A stretch of 64,000 nt of DNA from Taibaiella koreensis (GCF_003545715.1 NZ_QVNU01000001.1:1527846-1591845), one strand, 5' to 3'; shown: positions 36,054-45,946, counted from the first letter of the stretch. Notes: generated by a model from the sequence alone, not told the origin. Translations and numbers: made by a program.

Positions 36054-36577
36054 TCGGCAACGACATTGTAGACCTGGCCTGTGCTGCGCGCGAGAGCAAT
36101 TGGCAGCGCAGAGGCTGGCTACAGAAGCTCTTTACGACCGCAGAGCAGGAATACATCCATGCTGCGGAAATTCCCGCTCACATAGTCTGGCTTTTATGGA
36201 GCATGAAGGAATCGGCTTATAAAATGGCGCATCGTAAGGACGGCATCAGCCGCTTTGCACCATTGCAGCTCGTATGCACCGATGTACAGTTGCAGCCCGG
36301 AACAGCCCGGGGCTGTGTGATCACTGCCAGTGACTATCACTACACTTCGAGCCGCATTACCCCTGATTTTGTCCATACGCTTGCCCTGGAGCAAAACAAT
36401 TCCGGTAGCGCAACTGTATATATAAGCGATAGCATGGAAGCCGCAACTATTCCCGGGTATGTCGTACGGAAAAATGACAAAGGCGTGCCCGGTTTACAGC
36501 ATATCCTTACAGGGAATATCCGGCCCGTCTCCATCAGTCACCATGGCCGTTTTGCGGCCATTGCTTACCTGGACTAA
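36050..36577 (+). CDS. 4'-phosphopantetheinyl transferase
   Basis: 175 residues. The two signature motifs are visible: IGNDIVDL at the N-terminus (Mg and CoA binding) and WSMKESAYK (W-x-x-K-E-x-x-x-K). It transfers phosphopantetheine from CoA to the carrier protein encoded just upstream. The start is a GTG whose last bases overlap the ACP stop (GTGA). Having its own PPTase suggests that the divergent ACP is not served well by the housekeeping AcpS. Confidence 0.88.
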   Translation: MIGNDIVDLACAARESNWQRRGWLQKLFTTAEQEYIHAAEIPAHIVWLLWSMKESAYKMAHRKDGISRFAPLQLVCTDVQLQPGTARGCVITASDYHYTSSRITPDFVHTLALEQNNSGSATVYISDSMEAATIPGYVVRKNDKGVPGLQHILTGNIRPVSISHHGRFAAIAYLD

Positions 36578-36589
36578 AACGGCCTGCTC

Positions 36590-37486
36590 ATGCAGCAACA
36601 GATCGCCCGCCGCGCAGAGCAGGGCTTCGATTGGATAGACATTACCGATCCTTCAAAAGAGGAGCTGGAAGAGATAGCTCGTCAGTATCACCTGCATCCC
36701 GCCCTGGTAAGGGATTGCCTGCAACCCGATCACCTGCCCAAATATGAAAGGATGGAAGATTACGCTTTCATCATTTTCCGTATCCGCGTAGAGAACGACC
36801 GGCAGGAAGCCGATACGGTACAGGAGCTGACCGACAAGATCGCCGTCTTTTATACGCCGGAATACCTTATCACGCTGCATCGTCAGGAACACGATCTGTT
36901 AACCGCGCTGAAGCAGGTGCCGGGTTCGCAGCGTTGCAATACCACGGCCGAACTGCTGAATATGCTGGTTTACGCCTGTCTGGGGACCTATGAAACCTCG
37001 TTGACCAAGCTTTCCCGGGAAGTAGATTATTATGAAGAAATCGTATTTCTGCGGCCGAAGAAAGCCCCCTTGCTGAAAGGCCTTTACTATCTGAAGCGGA
37101 AGATTGATCTGTACAAACGGATGCTTATCCTTTCTTCCGAGATCATTGATGTGATCGATGGAAAAGACGGAGATGTCATTACGCGCGATACGCGGGACCA
37201 ATACGAAAAGCTGGTGCACATGTTTGAAGCGCTTTCGGAAAACCTGCACCAATTGCTCAATGTTTACTTCTCCGCCTCGTCCCAGAAAGCAAATGATATT
37301 ATTCGTGTATTAACCATCTTTTCCGTCTTTTTCATGCCGCTCACGTTCATCGTCGGCATTTATGGCATGAACTTCAAGTATATGCCCGAACTGAACTGGG
37401 CAGCCGGTTATCCCTTTGCTATGGGGTTAATGGCAGTGGTTACCCTGATCATTTATGCCTGGTTCCGGCGAAAGAAATGGCTGTAG
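36590..37486 (+). CDS. corA: CorA-like magnesium/divalent cation transporter
   Basis: 298 residues. A soluble alpha/beta and long-helix N-terminal domain is followed by two C-terminal membrane helices, the first ending in the CorA signature YGMNF. The transporter forms pentameric channels for Mg2+ and sometimes Co2+ or Ni2+. It starts 12 bp after the PPTase gene and may be read with the polyketide operon, but no functional link is evident. Confidence 0.9.
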   Translation: MQQQIARRAEQGFDWIDITDPSKEELEEIARQYHLHPALVRDCLQPDHLPKYERMEDYAFIIFRIRVENDRQEADTVQELTDKIAVFYTPEYLITLHRQEHDLLTALKQVPGSQRCNTTAELLNMLVYACLGTYETSLTKLSREVDYYEEIVFLRPKKAPLLKGLYYLKRKIDLYKRMLILSSEIIDVIDGKDGDVITRDTRDQYEKLVHMFEALSENLHQLLNVYFSASSQKANDIIRVLTIFSVFFMPLTFIVGIYGMNFKYMPELNWAAGYPFAMGLMAVVTLIIYAWFRRKKWL

Positions 37487-37539
37487 TTTCCGGCGTTGGA
37501 TTGTGGTTCCAAAGGTTAAGGGCCGGGAGCTATATTGGT

Positions 37540-37690
37540 TTTTAGATTTTGGATTTTGGATTTTGAGTTGGCAATAGGCAATGAGCAGTCAGGAGCTGTA
37601 ATGGATTTTGAAATTTGTAATCTGAACCTTGGAGTTTAATTTTTGAATTTTGAATTTCAAATTTTAGTTTTTTTACATAAAAGTTGTAAT
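37540..37690. repeat. Low-complexity AT-rich intergenic tract
   Basis: Repeated GATTTTGGATTTTG, TTTTTGAATTTTGAATTT and a GGCAATAGGCAATGAGCAG patch fill the gap between corA and the DUF2851 gene. The motif family resembles the degenerate repeats at the right end of the window in style, not in sequence. No gene is present. Confidence 0.6.
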
Positions 37691-37714
37691 ATAGCATTTG
37701 TATTATCATAAAAT

Positions 37715-39001
37715 ATGAATGAAATAATATTGCAATACCTGTGGCGGAATGTGCTGTTTAACCCTGCCGGCTTGCGAACAAACGAACGGGAGCCTGTGAT
37801 CGTCTTGCATCCCGGCACGCAGAATCATAATGCCGGACCTGATTTTACCGAAGCGAAAATAAAGATCGGTAAAACGGTCTGGGTAGGAAATGTCGAGCTC
37901 CATGTACGCACTTCCGACTGGCATAAGCATCGTCATGCTACCAATCCCAGCTATCAGAATATTATCCTGCATGTGGTCTATGAAGACGACGAGCCGCTTG
38001 CCGGGACCAGCTTTCCTACACTCGAGCTGAAGCATCACCTCGACCAGGCCATCCTCGACCGCTACCAACGCCTGATGAACCTGACCCATACCATACCCTG
38101 CGCCGGGCAGCTCAGGCATATTCCCGATATCCTCTGGGTTACCTGGATGGATCGCCTGCTGGCCGAGCGATGGGAACGCCGGCTCGACGACTGGCAATCG
38201 CTGTGGACACAGTCGGGAAGCGACTGGCGCACCTTACTGTATTACAGGCTGGCTGCCAATTTTGGTTTTCACGTTAACCGGGAGGCCTTTCTTGATCTGG
38301 CTCTTTCTTTGCCATTGAAGATACTAAGCAGGCACAGGAACAACCTGCTGCAAACCGAGGCGTTACTGTTTGGGCAGGCGGGCCTGCTCGGCGGCGCCGG
38401 TGCTGACGAGTACATGGAAACGCTGGAACAGGAATATCATTTCTTAAGGAGAAAATACCAGTTGGTTCCCCTGAGTGGACATCGCTGGAAATTTATGCGG
38501 TTGCGGCCGTCCAACTTTCCCACCTTACGCATAGCGCAATTTGCCATGCTGGTACACAAAAGCCTGGATCTGTTTGCCCGTATGATGGAGATAAAGGACA
38601 CGGAATCTATTTTGCCGCTATTGGAAGTGCAGGCCAGCGCCTACTGGGACAATCATTACCGTTTCAGGGAACAGACCCGGGAATCCCAGGTAAAGCACCT
38701 TGGACGGGAAGCCGCGTCAAACATCATTATCAATACCGTGGCGCCCATGCAGCATTTGTATGCGCACCTGCAGGGTAAAGATTCCCTGCATGAAGATAGC
38801 CTGAACCTCCTGCAATCGCTAAAGCCGGAGCATAACGCGATTACGCGGGAGTGGCGGTCGCTGGGCGTAATTGCAGACAATGCCGCGCAATCGCAGGCAC
38901 TCATCCAACTGTTCAACCATTATTGCACACCCAGGAATTGTCTTAGCTGCAGCATCGGCAACCGCCTGGTGCGTAAAGGGGATGTTACCAGTGAAAAGTA
39001 A
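37715..39001 (+). CDS. DUF2851 family protein
   Basis: 428 residues, a conserved Bacteroidota family of unknown function. The N-terminal block has LQYLWRNVLFNPAGLRT, then HNAGPDFTEAKIKIG and GNVELHVRTSDWHKHRH; the acidic, histidine-rich arrangement hints at a metal-dependent enzyme but this is unproven. The C-terminus ends with a short Cys patch (C-T-P-R-N-C-L-S-C). Its last 17 bases overlap the convergent OsmC gene. Confidence 0.88.
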   Translation: MNEIILQYLWRNVLFNPAGLRTNEREPVIVLHPGTQNHNAGPDFTEAKIKIGKTVWVGNVELHVRTSDWHKHRHATNPSYQNIILHVVYEDDEPLAGTSFPTLELKHHLDQAILDRYQRLMNLTHTIPCAGQLRHIPDILWVTWMDRLLAERWERRLDDWQSLWTQSGSDWRTLLYYRLAANFGFHVNREAFLDLALSLPLKILSRHRNNLLQTEALLFGQAGLLGGAGADEYMETLEQEYHFLRRKYQLVPLSGHRWKFMRLRPSNFPTLRIAQFAMLVHKSLDLFARMMEIKDTESILPLLEVQASAYWDNHYRFREQTRESQVKHLGREAASNIIINTVAPMQHLYAHLQGKDSLHEDSLNLLQSLKPEHNAITREWRSLGVIADNAAQSQALIQLFNHYCTPRNCLSCSIGNRLVRKGDVTSEK

Positions 39002-39389
39002 CGTTCTTTTTCAGCTCGGGATGCAGACTCAGGTATACGGGGCAGGTAAGGGCAGCATGTTCCAGTATGGCTCTTTCTTTATCGCTGAAGTGTTCCTGCC
39101 CTTTCATATATAAATGAACGACGATCTCACCGATCTTCCTGGGCTGCGGCACCATGATCTTCTCGATCGTGCATTCTGTTTCTTCCATGTGGATATGATG
39201 CGTGCGCGCGGCAATGCCCATGATAGACAGCATACAGGTGCCCAGCGCCGTGGCCACCAGGTCGGTAGGGGAAAAACGCTCGCCCATACCGTGGTTATCC
39301 TTGGGCGCATCCGTTTCGATCACCGTGCCCGATTGCAGGTGGGTAGCGGTGGTCCTTAGCTCGCCATTATAAATTATTTTTGAGGTCAT
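38985..39389 (-). CDS. OsmC-family peroxidase/redox protein
   Basis: 134 residues. The two conserved cysteines are visible in LGTCMLSIM and LTCPVYLSL, which in OsmC/Ohr proteins reduce organic hydroperoxides. FSPTDLVATALGTCM is a typical OsmC signature. Its 3' end overlaps the convergent DUF2851 gene. Cytosolic detoxification is likely; the exact substrate is not determined. Confidence 0.9.
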   Translation of the reverse strand: MTSKIIYNGELRTTATHLQSGTVIETDAPKDNHGMGERFSPTDLVATALGTCMLSIMGIAARTHHIHMEETECTIEKIMVPQPRKIGEIVVHLYMKGQEHFSDKERAILEHAALTCPVYLSLHPELKKNVTFHW

Positions 39390-39431
39390 TAGCTTAATTT
39401 TTAGTAAATTTACCTTGCTAATTTCTGACTA

Positions 39432-40271
39432 ATGAGAATAAGGGCCAAAAATATTTTAATGCTGTTGGCTGTACTGTTGCCCGCTATTGTAAAGGCCCAG
39501 CAACCGAAGATAAAGTTCCGTGACAGGCTGGGGGATTCTACAAAATTGGTGAATACCGCGGTAAAGCCCCCTAAGGTAAAAGGTCCCAAGCCATTAAGAG
39601 GAGAGTTGAGTGGCGGCCTTCGCCTCAGCACCGATGGATATGGCATTTTCGTGGATAAAGGTTGGTTTAAAGGCGGTGAAGACTTTGGCCAGGCCAATCG
39701 TGACCGCTTCTACCATGTACGCTTGCTGCAGTTTGAGTTTCTCGAAAGAAAGCATCCTAAAGAGGTCCGTTCCAACGGCGTATTGCCGGGCTTATCCTTC
39801 CAGCCCAGCTCCTACATCCTGGGGAAGATCAATAGCTTCTACGCATTCAAGATTGGGTATGGCCGTCGCCAGCTGATCGCCGGTAAGCCCGACCCCGGTA
39901 CCGTTTCCATCCACTGGACCTATCTCGGTGGCTTTGCAGCCGGTCTGCTCAAACCTTATTATCTCAATCTTCGCAGCTCGGGCGATACCAAATATGCCGA
40001 CAGCTTGCTGCGGCAGTTCATTTCTCCCGAGAATATAGCCGGGAAATCCAGCTTCGGCAAAGGTTTTAACGAGATCAAATTTGTACCCGGTCTGTACCTC
40101 AAAACGGGTCTGCATTTCGACTTTGCCACTGGTAGAAAATCTGTAATGGCCCTTGAAACAGGCGTTAATCTTGAATACTATACCAGCAAGATCCAGCAAA
40201 TGGTGGGGCAGGATCCCAATGCCCTGTTCTTCGCGTTTTATGCTTCCCTGCAATTTGGCAAGCGCTGGTAG
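39432..40271 (+). CDS. Exported hypothetical protein, possible outer-membrane barrel
   Basis: 279 residues. A signal peptide is visible (MRIRAKNILMLLAVLLPAIV, cleavage likely after KAQ). The body alternates polar and aromatic residues, with beta-strand segments such as GKINSFYAFKIGYGRRQLI and ALFFAFYASLQFGKRW, the last ending in an aromatic residue as in outer-membrane proteins. No named family is recognised. It is divergent from the OsmC gene with a 42-bp gap. Confidence 0.7.
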   Translation: MRIRAKNILMLLAVLLPAIVKAQQPKIKFRDRLGDSTKLVNTAVKPPKVKGPKPLRGELSGGLRLSTDGYGIFVDKGWFKGGEDFGQANRDRFYHVRLLQFEFLERKHPKEVRSNGVLPGLSFQPSSYILGKINSFYAFKIGYGRRQLIAGKPDPGTVSIHWTYLGGFAAGLLKPYYLNLRSSGDTKYADSLLRQFISPENIAGKSSFGKGFNEIKFVPGLYLKTGLHFDFATGRKSVMALETGVNLEYYTSKIQQMVGQDPNALFFAFYASLQFGKRW

Positions 40272-40427
40272 CTTTATAGAGATTCTTTATTCCCGCCTCC
40301 GCGAACCGGAATAGCTTATGCTAAGGCCATCTCGGGAATTGATCGTAATATTGCGGAAGTATTTTGTGTTAACCATCATTGACCGGATCGTCTGTAGCCC
40401 AGTCCATCCGGATGTCCGATAGAAACT

Positions 40428-41387
40428 ATGATCGAATTACCGGTAATATCAGCCAGCCAGGCTGCTCAAGCCCCGAATGAAGCCGCATCAGCCGGCAGTG
40501 CTGTCAAGAAACCCAATTGGCTGAGGGTAAAATTGCCTACAGGCGAAGGTTATCGCCATGTAAGAGGCCTGGTCGATACGCACAAGCTCCATACGATATG
40601 TGAAAGCGGTAACTGTCCCAATATGGGCGAGTGCTGGGGCGCCGGTACCGCTACCTTTATGATATTGGGTAATATCTGTACCCGTTCCTGCGGCTTTTGC
40701 GCCGTGGCCACCGGCCGGCCCGAAGCGGTGGATTGGGATGAACCCCAGCGGGTAGCCGAAGCCATTCACCTTATGAAGGTAAAGCATGCCGTGATCACCT
40801 CGGTAGACCGTGACGAGCTTAAGGATGGCGGCTCAATCATCTGGGCCAATACGATCAAAGCCGTTAAAGCATTAAATCCCGATACAACCCTCGAAACACT
40901 GATCCCCGATTTTCGCGGTCAGTGGGAAAACCTGGAACGCCTGATCGAAGTGGCGCCCGAGGTCATTTCCCATAACCTGGAAACCGTAGAACGGCTGACC
41001 CGTAAAGTAAGGATACAGGCTAAGTATCACCGCAGCCTGGAAGTGATCCGCCGGTTGAAAGATGGTGGTGTACGCACCAAGAGCGGTATCATGCTGGGCC
41101 TGGGTGAAGAAAAAGAAGAGGTGCTGCAAGCCATGCAGGATCTTAAAGACAACGGATGCGATGTGATTACGCTGGGCCAATACCTGCAGCCTACCGCCAG
41201 GCACCTGCCGGTTGTCCGCTTTGTTCATCCCGACGAATTTGCGTTTTACCGTGAAGAAGGATACCGGATGGGTCTCGATTATGTTGAAAGCGGTCCGCTG
41301 GTAAGGTCTTCGTACCATAGTGAAAAGCATGTGATCCCCGGCTACGGTATACAAAAGTGGCAGGAGGAAAAAATGCAGAACGCCTGA
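40428..41387 (+). CDS. lipA: Lipoyl synthase
   Basis: 319 residues, radical SAM enzyme that inserts two sulfurs into octanoyl-protein to make lipoyl cofactor for the 2-oxoacid dehydrogenases and the glycine cleavage system. Both iron-sulfur sites are visible: [12 protein letters not shown] (auxiliary cluster) and CTRSCGFC (radical SAM CX3CX2C). The C-terminal RSSYHSEK Ser of the auxiliary cluster is also present ([14 protein letters not shown]). Length is normal. Confidence 0.96.
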   Translation: MIELPVISASQAAQAPNEAASAGSAVKKPNWLRVKLPTGEGYRHVRGLVDTHKLHTICESGNCPNMGECWGAGTATFMILGNICTRSCGFCAVATGRPEAVDWDEPQRVAEAIHLMKVKHAVITSVDRDELKDGGSIIWANTIKAVKALNPDTTLETLIPDFRGQWENLERLIEVAPEVISHNLETVERLTRKVRIQAKYHRSLEVIRRLKDGGVRTKSGIMLGLGEEKEEVLQAMQDLKDNGCDVITLGQYLQPTARHLPVVRFVHPDEFAFYREEGYRMGLDYVESGPLVRSSYHSEKHVIPGYGIQKWQEEKMQNA

Positions 41388-41397
41388 CCCGGAAGCG

Positions 41398-42849
41398 ATG
41401 AGGTTCCTGCTCAACCGGAAGTTTGTCTTCTTCATCATTCCTTACCTGGTCCTTTATGTGATCAGTGCGCATAATGCGTTGTTTTGGGATACCCTTCAGT
41501 TTGCAGGCGATCACCCCAATTGGTATTACGATACCCACTTCCGTTATTTCCTGTTGCCCGATTCCTGCGACAGCGGCCATCCACCTACATTCGGCATTTA
41601 TCTTGCCCTTGTATGGAAGCTGGCAGGGCGCAGTCTTTGGGCGAGCCATACAGCCATGCTGCCCTTCATCGTGCTCCTGGTCGTTCAGGCCATACGCACG
41701 GGGGAGCTGCTGTTCCCGGCGCAAAAGCGGTATGCTTTTTGGACGACGCTTGTCGTGTTGACGCAAAGCGTGCTATTGACACAATGTACACTGGTGTCGC
41801 CCGACATTTGCCTGATGGCTTTTTTCCTGCTGGCATTGAATGCCATACTCAGCCGTGCCAACGGACAGCTGGTGCTTGCCGTGTTGCTAATGGGCTTGCT
41901 CAGCAACAGGGCCATGATGGTGGCCTTCATTCTTTATCTTTTCCAGCTTAGCTACGACAGGCAATTCATATCCGTTTATGGCGGAAAGCTGCGTTACATA
42001 CTGAAGCAACTGATGCCATTTCTGCCGGGAGCAATCATTGCCCTGGCTTATTTCGGCTATCACTATGCCGTAAAAGGATGGGTAGGAGCACCCAAAGATC
42101 CCCGCTGGGCCTCCAGTTTCGATATCGTACCTCCGGCGCGCATCGCGCTTAACTTCCTGGTGCTGGCATGGCGTCTGGTCGACCTGGGTAACATCGGCAC
42201 CTTCCTGGTCTTTGCCTGGCTGCTGGTACAATGGTGCAGAAAGAAGATCGTGATCCCTGCCGACCGGCGCGTGCTGTATATTTCCTTTGGTGTGCTGTTG
42301 CTTGGGCTCTATCTCCTGACTGCTTTGCCGCTGATCATGTACCTGGGGCTGCTGACGCACCGGTATTTTTTGCCGGTAACCACCGTTATTGCCATTATGG
42401 CCCTTTTATTGCTGGCTGCGTCACCGGTAAAACGTAAGGGGCTGATCGTGACACTGATGGTCCTCGTGCAGCTAAGCGGGCATTTCTGGACCTATCCCAG
42501 GGCGGTTTCTCAGGGCTGGGAAGGTACCCTGGGGCATCTTTATTTTTACGGTATGCGAAAAGATTTCCTGGCTTATATGAAGCAGCATGGCATTACCAGG
42601 GATCAGGTAGCCTCCTCCTCCACGCTGATGCAGTCTGACAGGAAGATCGATCTGGCCAGCGATACTACCGCCTTCCGCGATTTTAAGACCGATACGGTCG
42701 CGTATGTATGGTATTGTAATGTCAGTAACGCGATGAATAAAACGGTCGATTATTATTTTGATCATTATAAGATCGTAAAGAGAGAGAAGAAAGGACATGT
42801 GGAAATGATTCTCTTCCATAACCCGGCTTATCCTGGACCTAAGCCTTAA
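41398..42849 (+). CDS. GT39/ArnT-like integral membrane glycosyltransferase
   Basis: 483 residues with about ten hydrophobic segments. The N-terminal loop carries D-T-L-Q-F-A-G-D-H-P and GHPPTFGIYLALVWKLAGRS, resembling the catalytic loop of polyprenyl-phosphate-dependent glycosyltransferases (ArnT/PMT type). The C-terminal 90 residues are soluble. It starts 10 bp after lipA and is followed by dapB, but the acceptor and donor cannot be deduced. Confidence 0.7.
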   Translation: MRFLLNRKFVFFIIPYLVLYVISAHNALFWDTLQFAGDHPNWYYDTHFRYFLLPDSCDSGHPPTFGIYLALVWKLAGRSLWASHTAMLPFIVLLVVQAIRTGELLFPAQKRYAFWTTLVVLTQSVLLTQCTLVSPDICLMAFFLLALNAILSRANGQLVLAVLLMGLLSNRAMMVAFILYLFQLSYDRQFISVYGGKLRYILKQLMPFLPGAIIALAYFGYHYAVKGWVGAPKDPRWASSFDIVPPARIALNFLVLAWRLVDLGNIGTFLVFAWLLVQWCRKKIVIPADRRVLYISFGVLLLGLYLLTALPLIMYLGLLTHRYFLPVTTVIAIMALLLLAASPVKRKGLIVTLMVLVQLSGHFWTYPRAVSQGWEGTLGHLYFYGMRKDFLAYMKQHGITRDQVASSSTLMQSDRKIDLASDTTAFRDFKTDTVAYVWYCNVSNAMNKTVDYYFDHYKIVKREKKGHVEMILFHNPAYPGPKP

Positions 42850-42898
42850 CTTTACGCGCAAAATAGCCGGCAGGCGCCGGCATAAAAAAACGCAGGAA

Positions 42899-43624
42899 AT
42901 GAATATAGCATTGATCGGGTATGGAAAGATGGGAAAAGCCATCGAGCAGGTAGCCTTGCAACGGGGACACCAGGTGATCCTGCGTATCGGCAGGCAAAAC
43001 CGGGAGGAATTCAGCCGGGAAAACCTGGTCATGGCCGATGTGGCTATCGAGTTTACCAGCCCCGAATCGGCGCCGGACAATGTACTGCATTGTCTCGATG
43101 CCGGTGTGCCCGTAATTTGTGGCAGTACAGGCTGGAACGATAGGCTCTACCTGGCCAAAGAAAAATGTGCCGTGAGCAACGGGGCCTTTTTGCAGGCGTC
43201 CAATTTCAGTATCGGTGTCAATATCTTTTTTGAGATCAACAAGCAATTGGCTTCACTGATGAACGACTGGCCCGAATACGAAGTGTCTATCGAGGAAACG
43301 CATCATACAGCCAAAAAGGACGCGCCCAGCGGCACCGCGATTACCCTGGCCGAACAGGTGATCGATAACCTGGAGCGCAAAAAGCACTGGCAGCTCGACG
43401 CGCCGTCTGGGGAAGAGGTATTACCAATAAAGGCTCTTCGAGAAGATGAGGTGCCGGGTACCCACAGGGTTCACTATCGTTCGGCCATCGACGACATTGA
43501 GATTGCGCATACAGCACACTCCCGTGAAGGTTTTGCCCTGGGCGCCGTGCTGGCGGCCGAATTTATACGGCACCGCAAGGGCATCTTCACCATGAGCGAT
43601 GTGCTGGCGGGGAATGCTCGTTAA
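42899..43624 (+). CDS. dapB: 4-hydroxy-tetrahydrodipicolinate reductase
   Basis: 241 residues. NAD(P)-binding [14 protein letters not shown] at the N-terminus and the catalytic signature [15 protein letters not shown] define DapB, the second step of the diaminopimelate/lysine pathway for peptidoglycan and protein. Its stop overlaps the convergent YbjQ-like gene by 4 bp. Confidence 0.95.
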   Translation: MNIALIGYGKMGKAIEQVALQRGHQVILRIGRQNREEFSRENLVMADVAIEFTSPESAPDNVLHCLDAGVPVICGSTGWNDRLYLAKEKCAVSNGAFLQASNFSIGVNIFFEINKQLASLMNDWPEYEVSIEETHHTAKKDAPSGTAITLAEQVIDNLERKKHWQLDAPSGEEVLPIKALREDEVPGTHRVHYRSAIDDIEIAHTAHSREGFALGAVLAAEFIRHRKGIFTMSDVLAGNAR

Positions 43625-43938
43625 AGCACTACAGCAGTGCCGGATGCCACCACCATCATCATACCGTTGCCGGTACCTACTGTTTCATAGTCCACTTTGA
43701 CGGCAAGAATAGCGGTGGCGCCCAATTGCTCGGCGCGCTCCCGCATTTCGCGCAGGGAAGTTTCACGGGCTTCCATCATAACCCTTTCATAAGCGCCGCT
43801 ACGACCGCCGATAATGTCGCGGATGCCGGCGAGTATGTCTTTGAAAATATTGGCACCAATGATTGTCTCGCCAAAAACGATACCTCTGTATTCTTTTACG
43901 GGCCTGCCCTCTACCGATCCTGTGGTGGTGATAATCAT
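43621..43938 (-). CDS. YbjQ/UPF0145 family protein
   Basis: 105 residues. [38 protein letters not shown] and the final VASGTAVVL match the small UPF0145 (YbjQ) family, proposed heavy-metal-binding proteins that form pentamers. Function is not settled. Convergent with dapB. Confidence 0.9.
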   Translation of the reverse strand: MIITTTGSVEGRPVKEYRGIVFGETIIGANIFKDILAGIRDIIGGRSGAYERVMMEARETSLREMRERAEQLGATAILAVKVDYETVGTGNGMMMVVASGTAVVL

Positions 43939-43975
43939 ATAAAACGCTTAAATAGTACTACGTAAAATTATAGAT

Positions 43976-43983
43976 TAACTTTG
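43976..43983 (+). promoter_or_regulatory. Putative -7 box of the HMG-CoA lyase gene
   Basis: TAACTTTG matches TAnnTTTG about 40 bp upstream of the start codon. The -33 element is not evident. Confidence 0.5.
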
Positions 43984-44022
43984 ACAGCGCAATCAAAACA
44001 GATTTAAAATAAATAACCTTCT

Positions 44023-44877
44023 ATGTCAGCATTAACGCTAGTAGAATGCCCCAGGGACGCTATGCAGGGCTGGGCGCATTTCATTCCCACCGAAAAGAAG
44101 ATCAGCTATCTTAATCAATTGCTGAAAGTGGGGTTCGATGTGCTTGACTTCGGCTCCTTCGTCAGTGCCAAAGCGATACCACAACTGGCCGATACCGCCG
44201 AGGTAGTACGCCGGCTCGACATGAGCAATACCCGTACCAAACTGTTGGCGATTATCGCCAATACCAGGGGGGCAGAAGAAGCGGTGCAATACGATGAGAT
44301 CAGCTACCTGGGTTTCCCCTTCTCGATCTCGGAGACCTTCCAGCTGCGCAACACCAATAAGACCATTGCCGAATCTTTGAAGCAGGTTGAGGAAATACAG
44401 CAGCTTTGTATCGCACACAACAAAAAGCTGGTGATCTATATTTCTATGGGCTTTGGTAATCCCTATGGCGATGCTTATAATGCGGAAACAGCGATCGGCT
44501 GGTTCCGGAAGCTGAACGGGATGGGCATCGACATTATTGCTATGGCCGATACGGTAGGCGTGGCCAACCCTGAGACCATCGACTATATTTACCGTAACCT
44601 GATCCCCGAATTTCCCTCGGTGGAGATAGGAGCGCATTTTCATTCTACGTCCGCTACCTGGGAAGAAAAGGTACAAACAGCCTATGATGCCGGCTGTCTG
44701 CGCTTTGACAGCTCCCTGAAAGGTATCGGCGGCTGTCCTATGGCTGAGGATGAGCTGGTGGGCAATATCGCTACCGAAAATATACTGCAATGGGCCGAAC
44801 GGAAGAACATTCCTTTGTCGCTGGATAAAGAGGCCTTTGCACAGGCGATGCTCATGAGCAGCGAAGTGTTCATCTGA
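44023..44877 (+). CDS. mvaB: Hydroxymethylglutaryl-CoA lyase
   Basis: 284 residues, HMGL-like TIM barrel. The metal/substrate segment is LVECPRDAMQG (the family usually has G-P-R-D-G), the metal-binding His pair is in GAHFHSTSA, and the active-site cysteine signature is KGIGGCPMAEDELVGN. It cleaves HMG-CoA to acetyl-CoA and acetoacetate, usually in leucine degradation. A strong bidirectional terminator follows. Confidence 0.9.
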   Translation: MSALTLVECPRDAMQGWAHFIPTEKKISYLNQLLKVGFDVLDFGSFVSAKAIPQLADTAEVVRRLDMSNTRTKLLAIIANTRGAEEAVQYDEISYLGFPFSISETFQLRNTNKTIAESLKQVEEIQQLCIAHNKKLVIYISMGFGNPYGDAYNAETAIGWFRKLNGMGIDIIAMADTVGVANPETIDYIYRNLIPEFPSVEIGAHFHSTSATWEEKVQTAYDAGCLRFDSSLKGIGGCPMAEDELVGNIATENILQWAERKNIPLSLDKEAFAQAMLMSSEVFI

Positions 44878-44882
44878 CGCAT

Positions 44883-44928
44883 AAAAAAAGAGAAGTCAAG
44901 TTTTGAAAACTTGACTTCTCTTTTTTTT
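44883..44928. terminator. Bidirectional terminator with a 22-bp perfect stem
   Basis: Arms 44883-44904 and 44906-44928 are perfectly complementary around a single central G (core AGAGAAGTCAAGTTTT). Poly-A on the left and poly-T on the right make it an intrinsic terminator for both the HMG-CoA lyase gene and the convergent lipoprotein gene. Confidence 0.95.
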
Positions 44929-44940
44929 ATCATATCTCTT

Positions 44941-45846
44941 CTATGGGATCAGCTTAGTTTCCTGTACCTGTACGATCCGTATATCATCGGGCGCCATTTT
45001 GGCTACGAAGAAGATCACCTTCATGTTTTTGGGTTCCCAGAATTTTTGCTTCTCGTCGGTCTTATCGATCTTAAAGGAAGTACGGTAGACATAAACACGG
45101 CCGGCTTCCTTAGTCGCCACATCGGTAAGGAACGGCTTGCCTGTAGCTACCGGTGTAATGGCTTTACGGAACACATGATTGAATTCATAGTCGTCTTTGA
45201 TATTGGTAGCTGACAACTCCTGGGCGTCGATGATGCCATCTTCGGTAAGGAACAAGTGCAACGCATATTGATCCGTTACGGGTTCGGTATAGCTTACGGT
45301 CGCTTCAACCTCGTAGGCGTCTTTAGCGTCGTTGTAGGCAGAAGTAACGCTGAGCTTCACTGGCGAAGTACTGTGTTGGGTTTTGGCCTGCTGGAGCTTA
45401 TTGGGCCAGTCAACATAGCCGGCAACGAAATATTTATAGGTCTGGTTACCGATAGGCAGGCGATCGAAAGCTGCGCAGGGTTTGGCGCCTTGTTCAGCCC
45501 ATACCTGCTTGATTAGGTTCTCTCCATCGTCGGTACGCAGGTTTTGCTTGCTTTTGCCGGGAATAGGATCGGTGAGGTTGCCGGCATGCACCGTCACTAC
45601 GGTCATGGCGCCGGGATTCTGGGTCGACATTTCCTCCAGCTTGGCTGCGCCCTGCGGACAGTTAACGCAGATCACGCCGCTCAATTCTTCGATCATTACT
45701 CTTTTGGCCTGGGGCGTTTCCACTGCGCCTACATAAGTAGTATCTGTAGCGGTCTCTTCGGTAAGATTAATGGGCACACCATGTTCTTTACAGGAAGCGG
45801 CAAACAAAAGCAAGGCGGAAGCAGCGCCGATAAGTGTCTTTTTCAT
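44941..45846 (-). CDS. Omp28-like lipoprotein, copy 1
   Basis: 301 residues. Signal peptide with lipobox LFAASC; lipidated Cys at about 19. A thioredoxin-like domain carries C-x-x-C in EELSGVICVNCPQGA and the following T-V-V-T-V-H-A-G-N-L strand, as in Omp28-related outer-membrane lipoproteins. The C-terminal half is a beta-rich domain. It is a close paralogue of the next gene (298 residues), with the same layout and motifs. A role in surface redox or binding is possible but unproven. Confidence 0.85.
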   Translation of the reverse strand: MKKTLIGAASALLLFAASCKEHGVPINLTEETATDTTYVGAVETPQAKRVMIEELSGVICVNCPQGAAKLEEMSTQNPGAMTVVTVHAGNLTDPIPGKSKQNLRTDDGENLIKQVWAEQGAKPCAAFDRLPIGNQTYKYFVAGYVDWPNKLQQAKTQHSTSPVKLSVTSAYNDAKDAYEVEATVSYTEPVTDQYALHLFLTEDGIIDAQELSATNIKDDYEFNHVFRKAITPVATGKPFLTDVATKEAGRVYVYRTSFKIDKTDEKQKFWEPKNMKVIFFVAKMAPDDIRIVQVQETKLIP

Positions 45847-45876
45847 TTCTATGTGGAAAAAAATTAATATTCACAT

Positions 45877-45884
45877 CAAAGTTA
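45877..45884 (-). promoter_or_regulatory. Putative -7 box of Omp28-like copy 1
   Basis: The minus strand reads TAACTTTG, within a block of about 24 bases that is identical upstream of copy 2. About 30 bp before the start codon. The -33 TTG found at copy 2 is not kept here. Confidence 0.55.
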
Positions 45885-45946
45885 AGTAAATAATCCTTTA
45901 TGCGGCCTTTTCTTTCACTGCATAATGATGTATAGTTAAAAACAGC

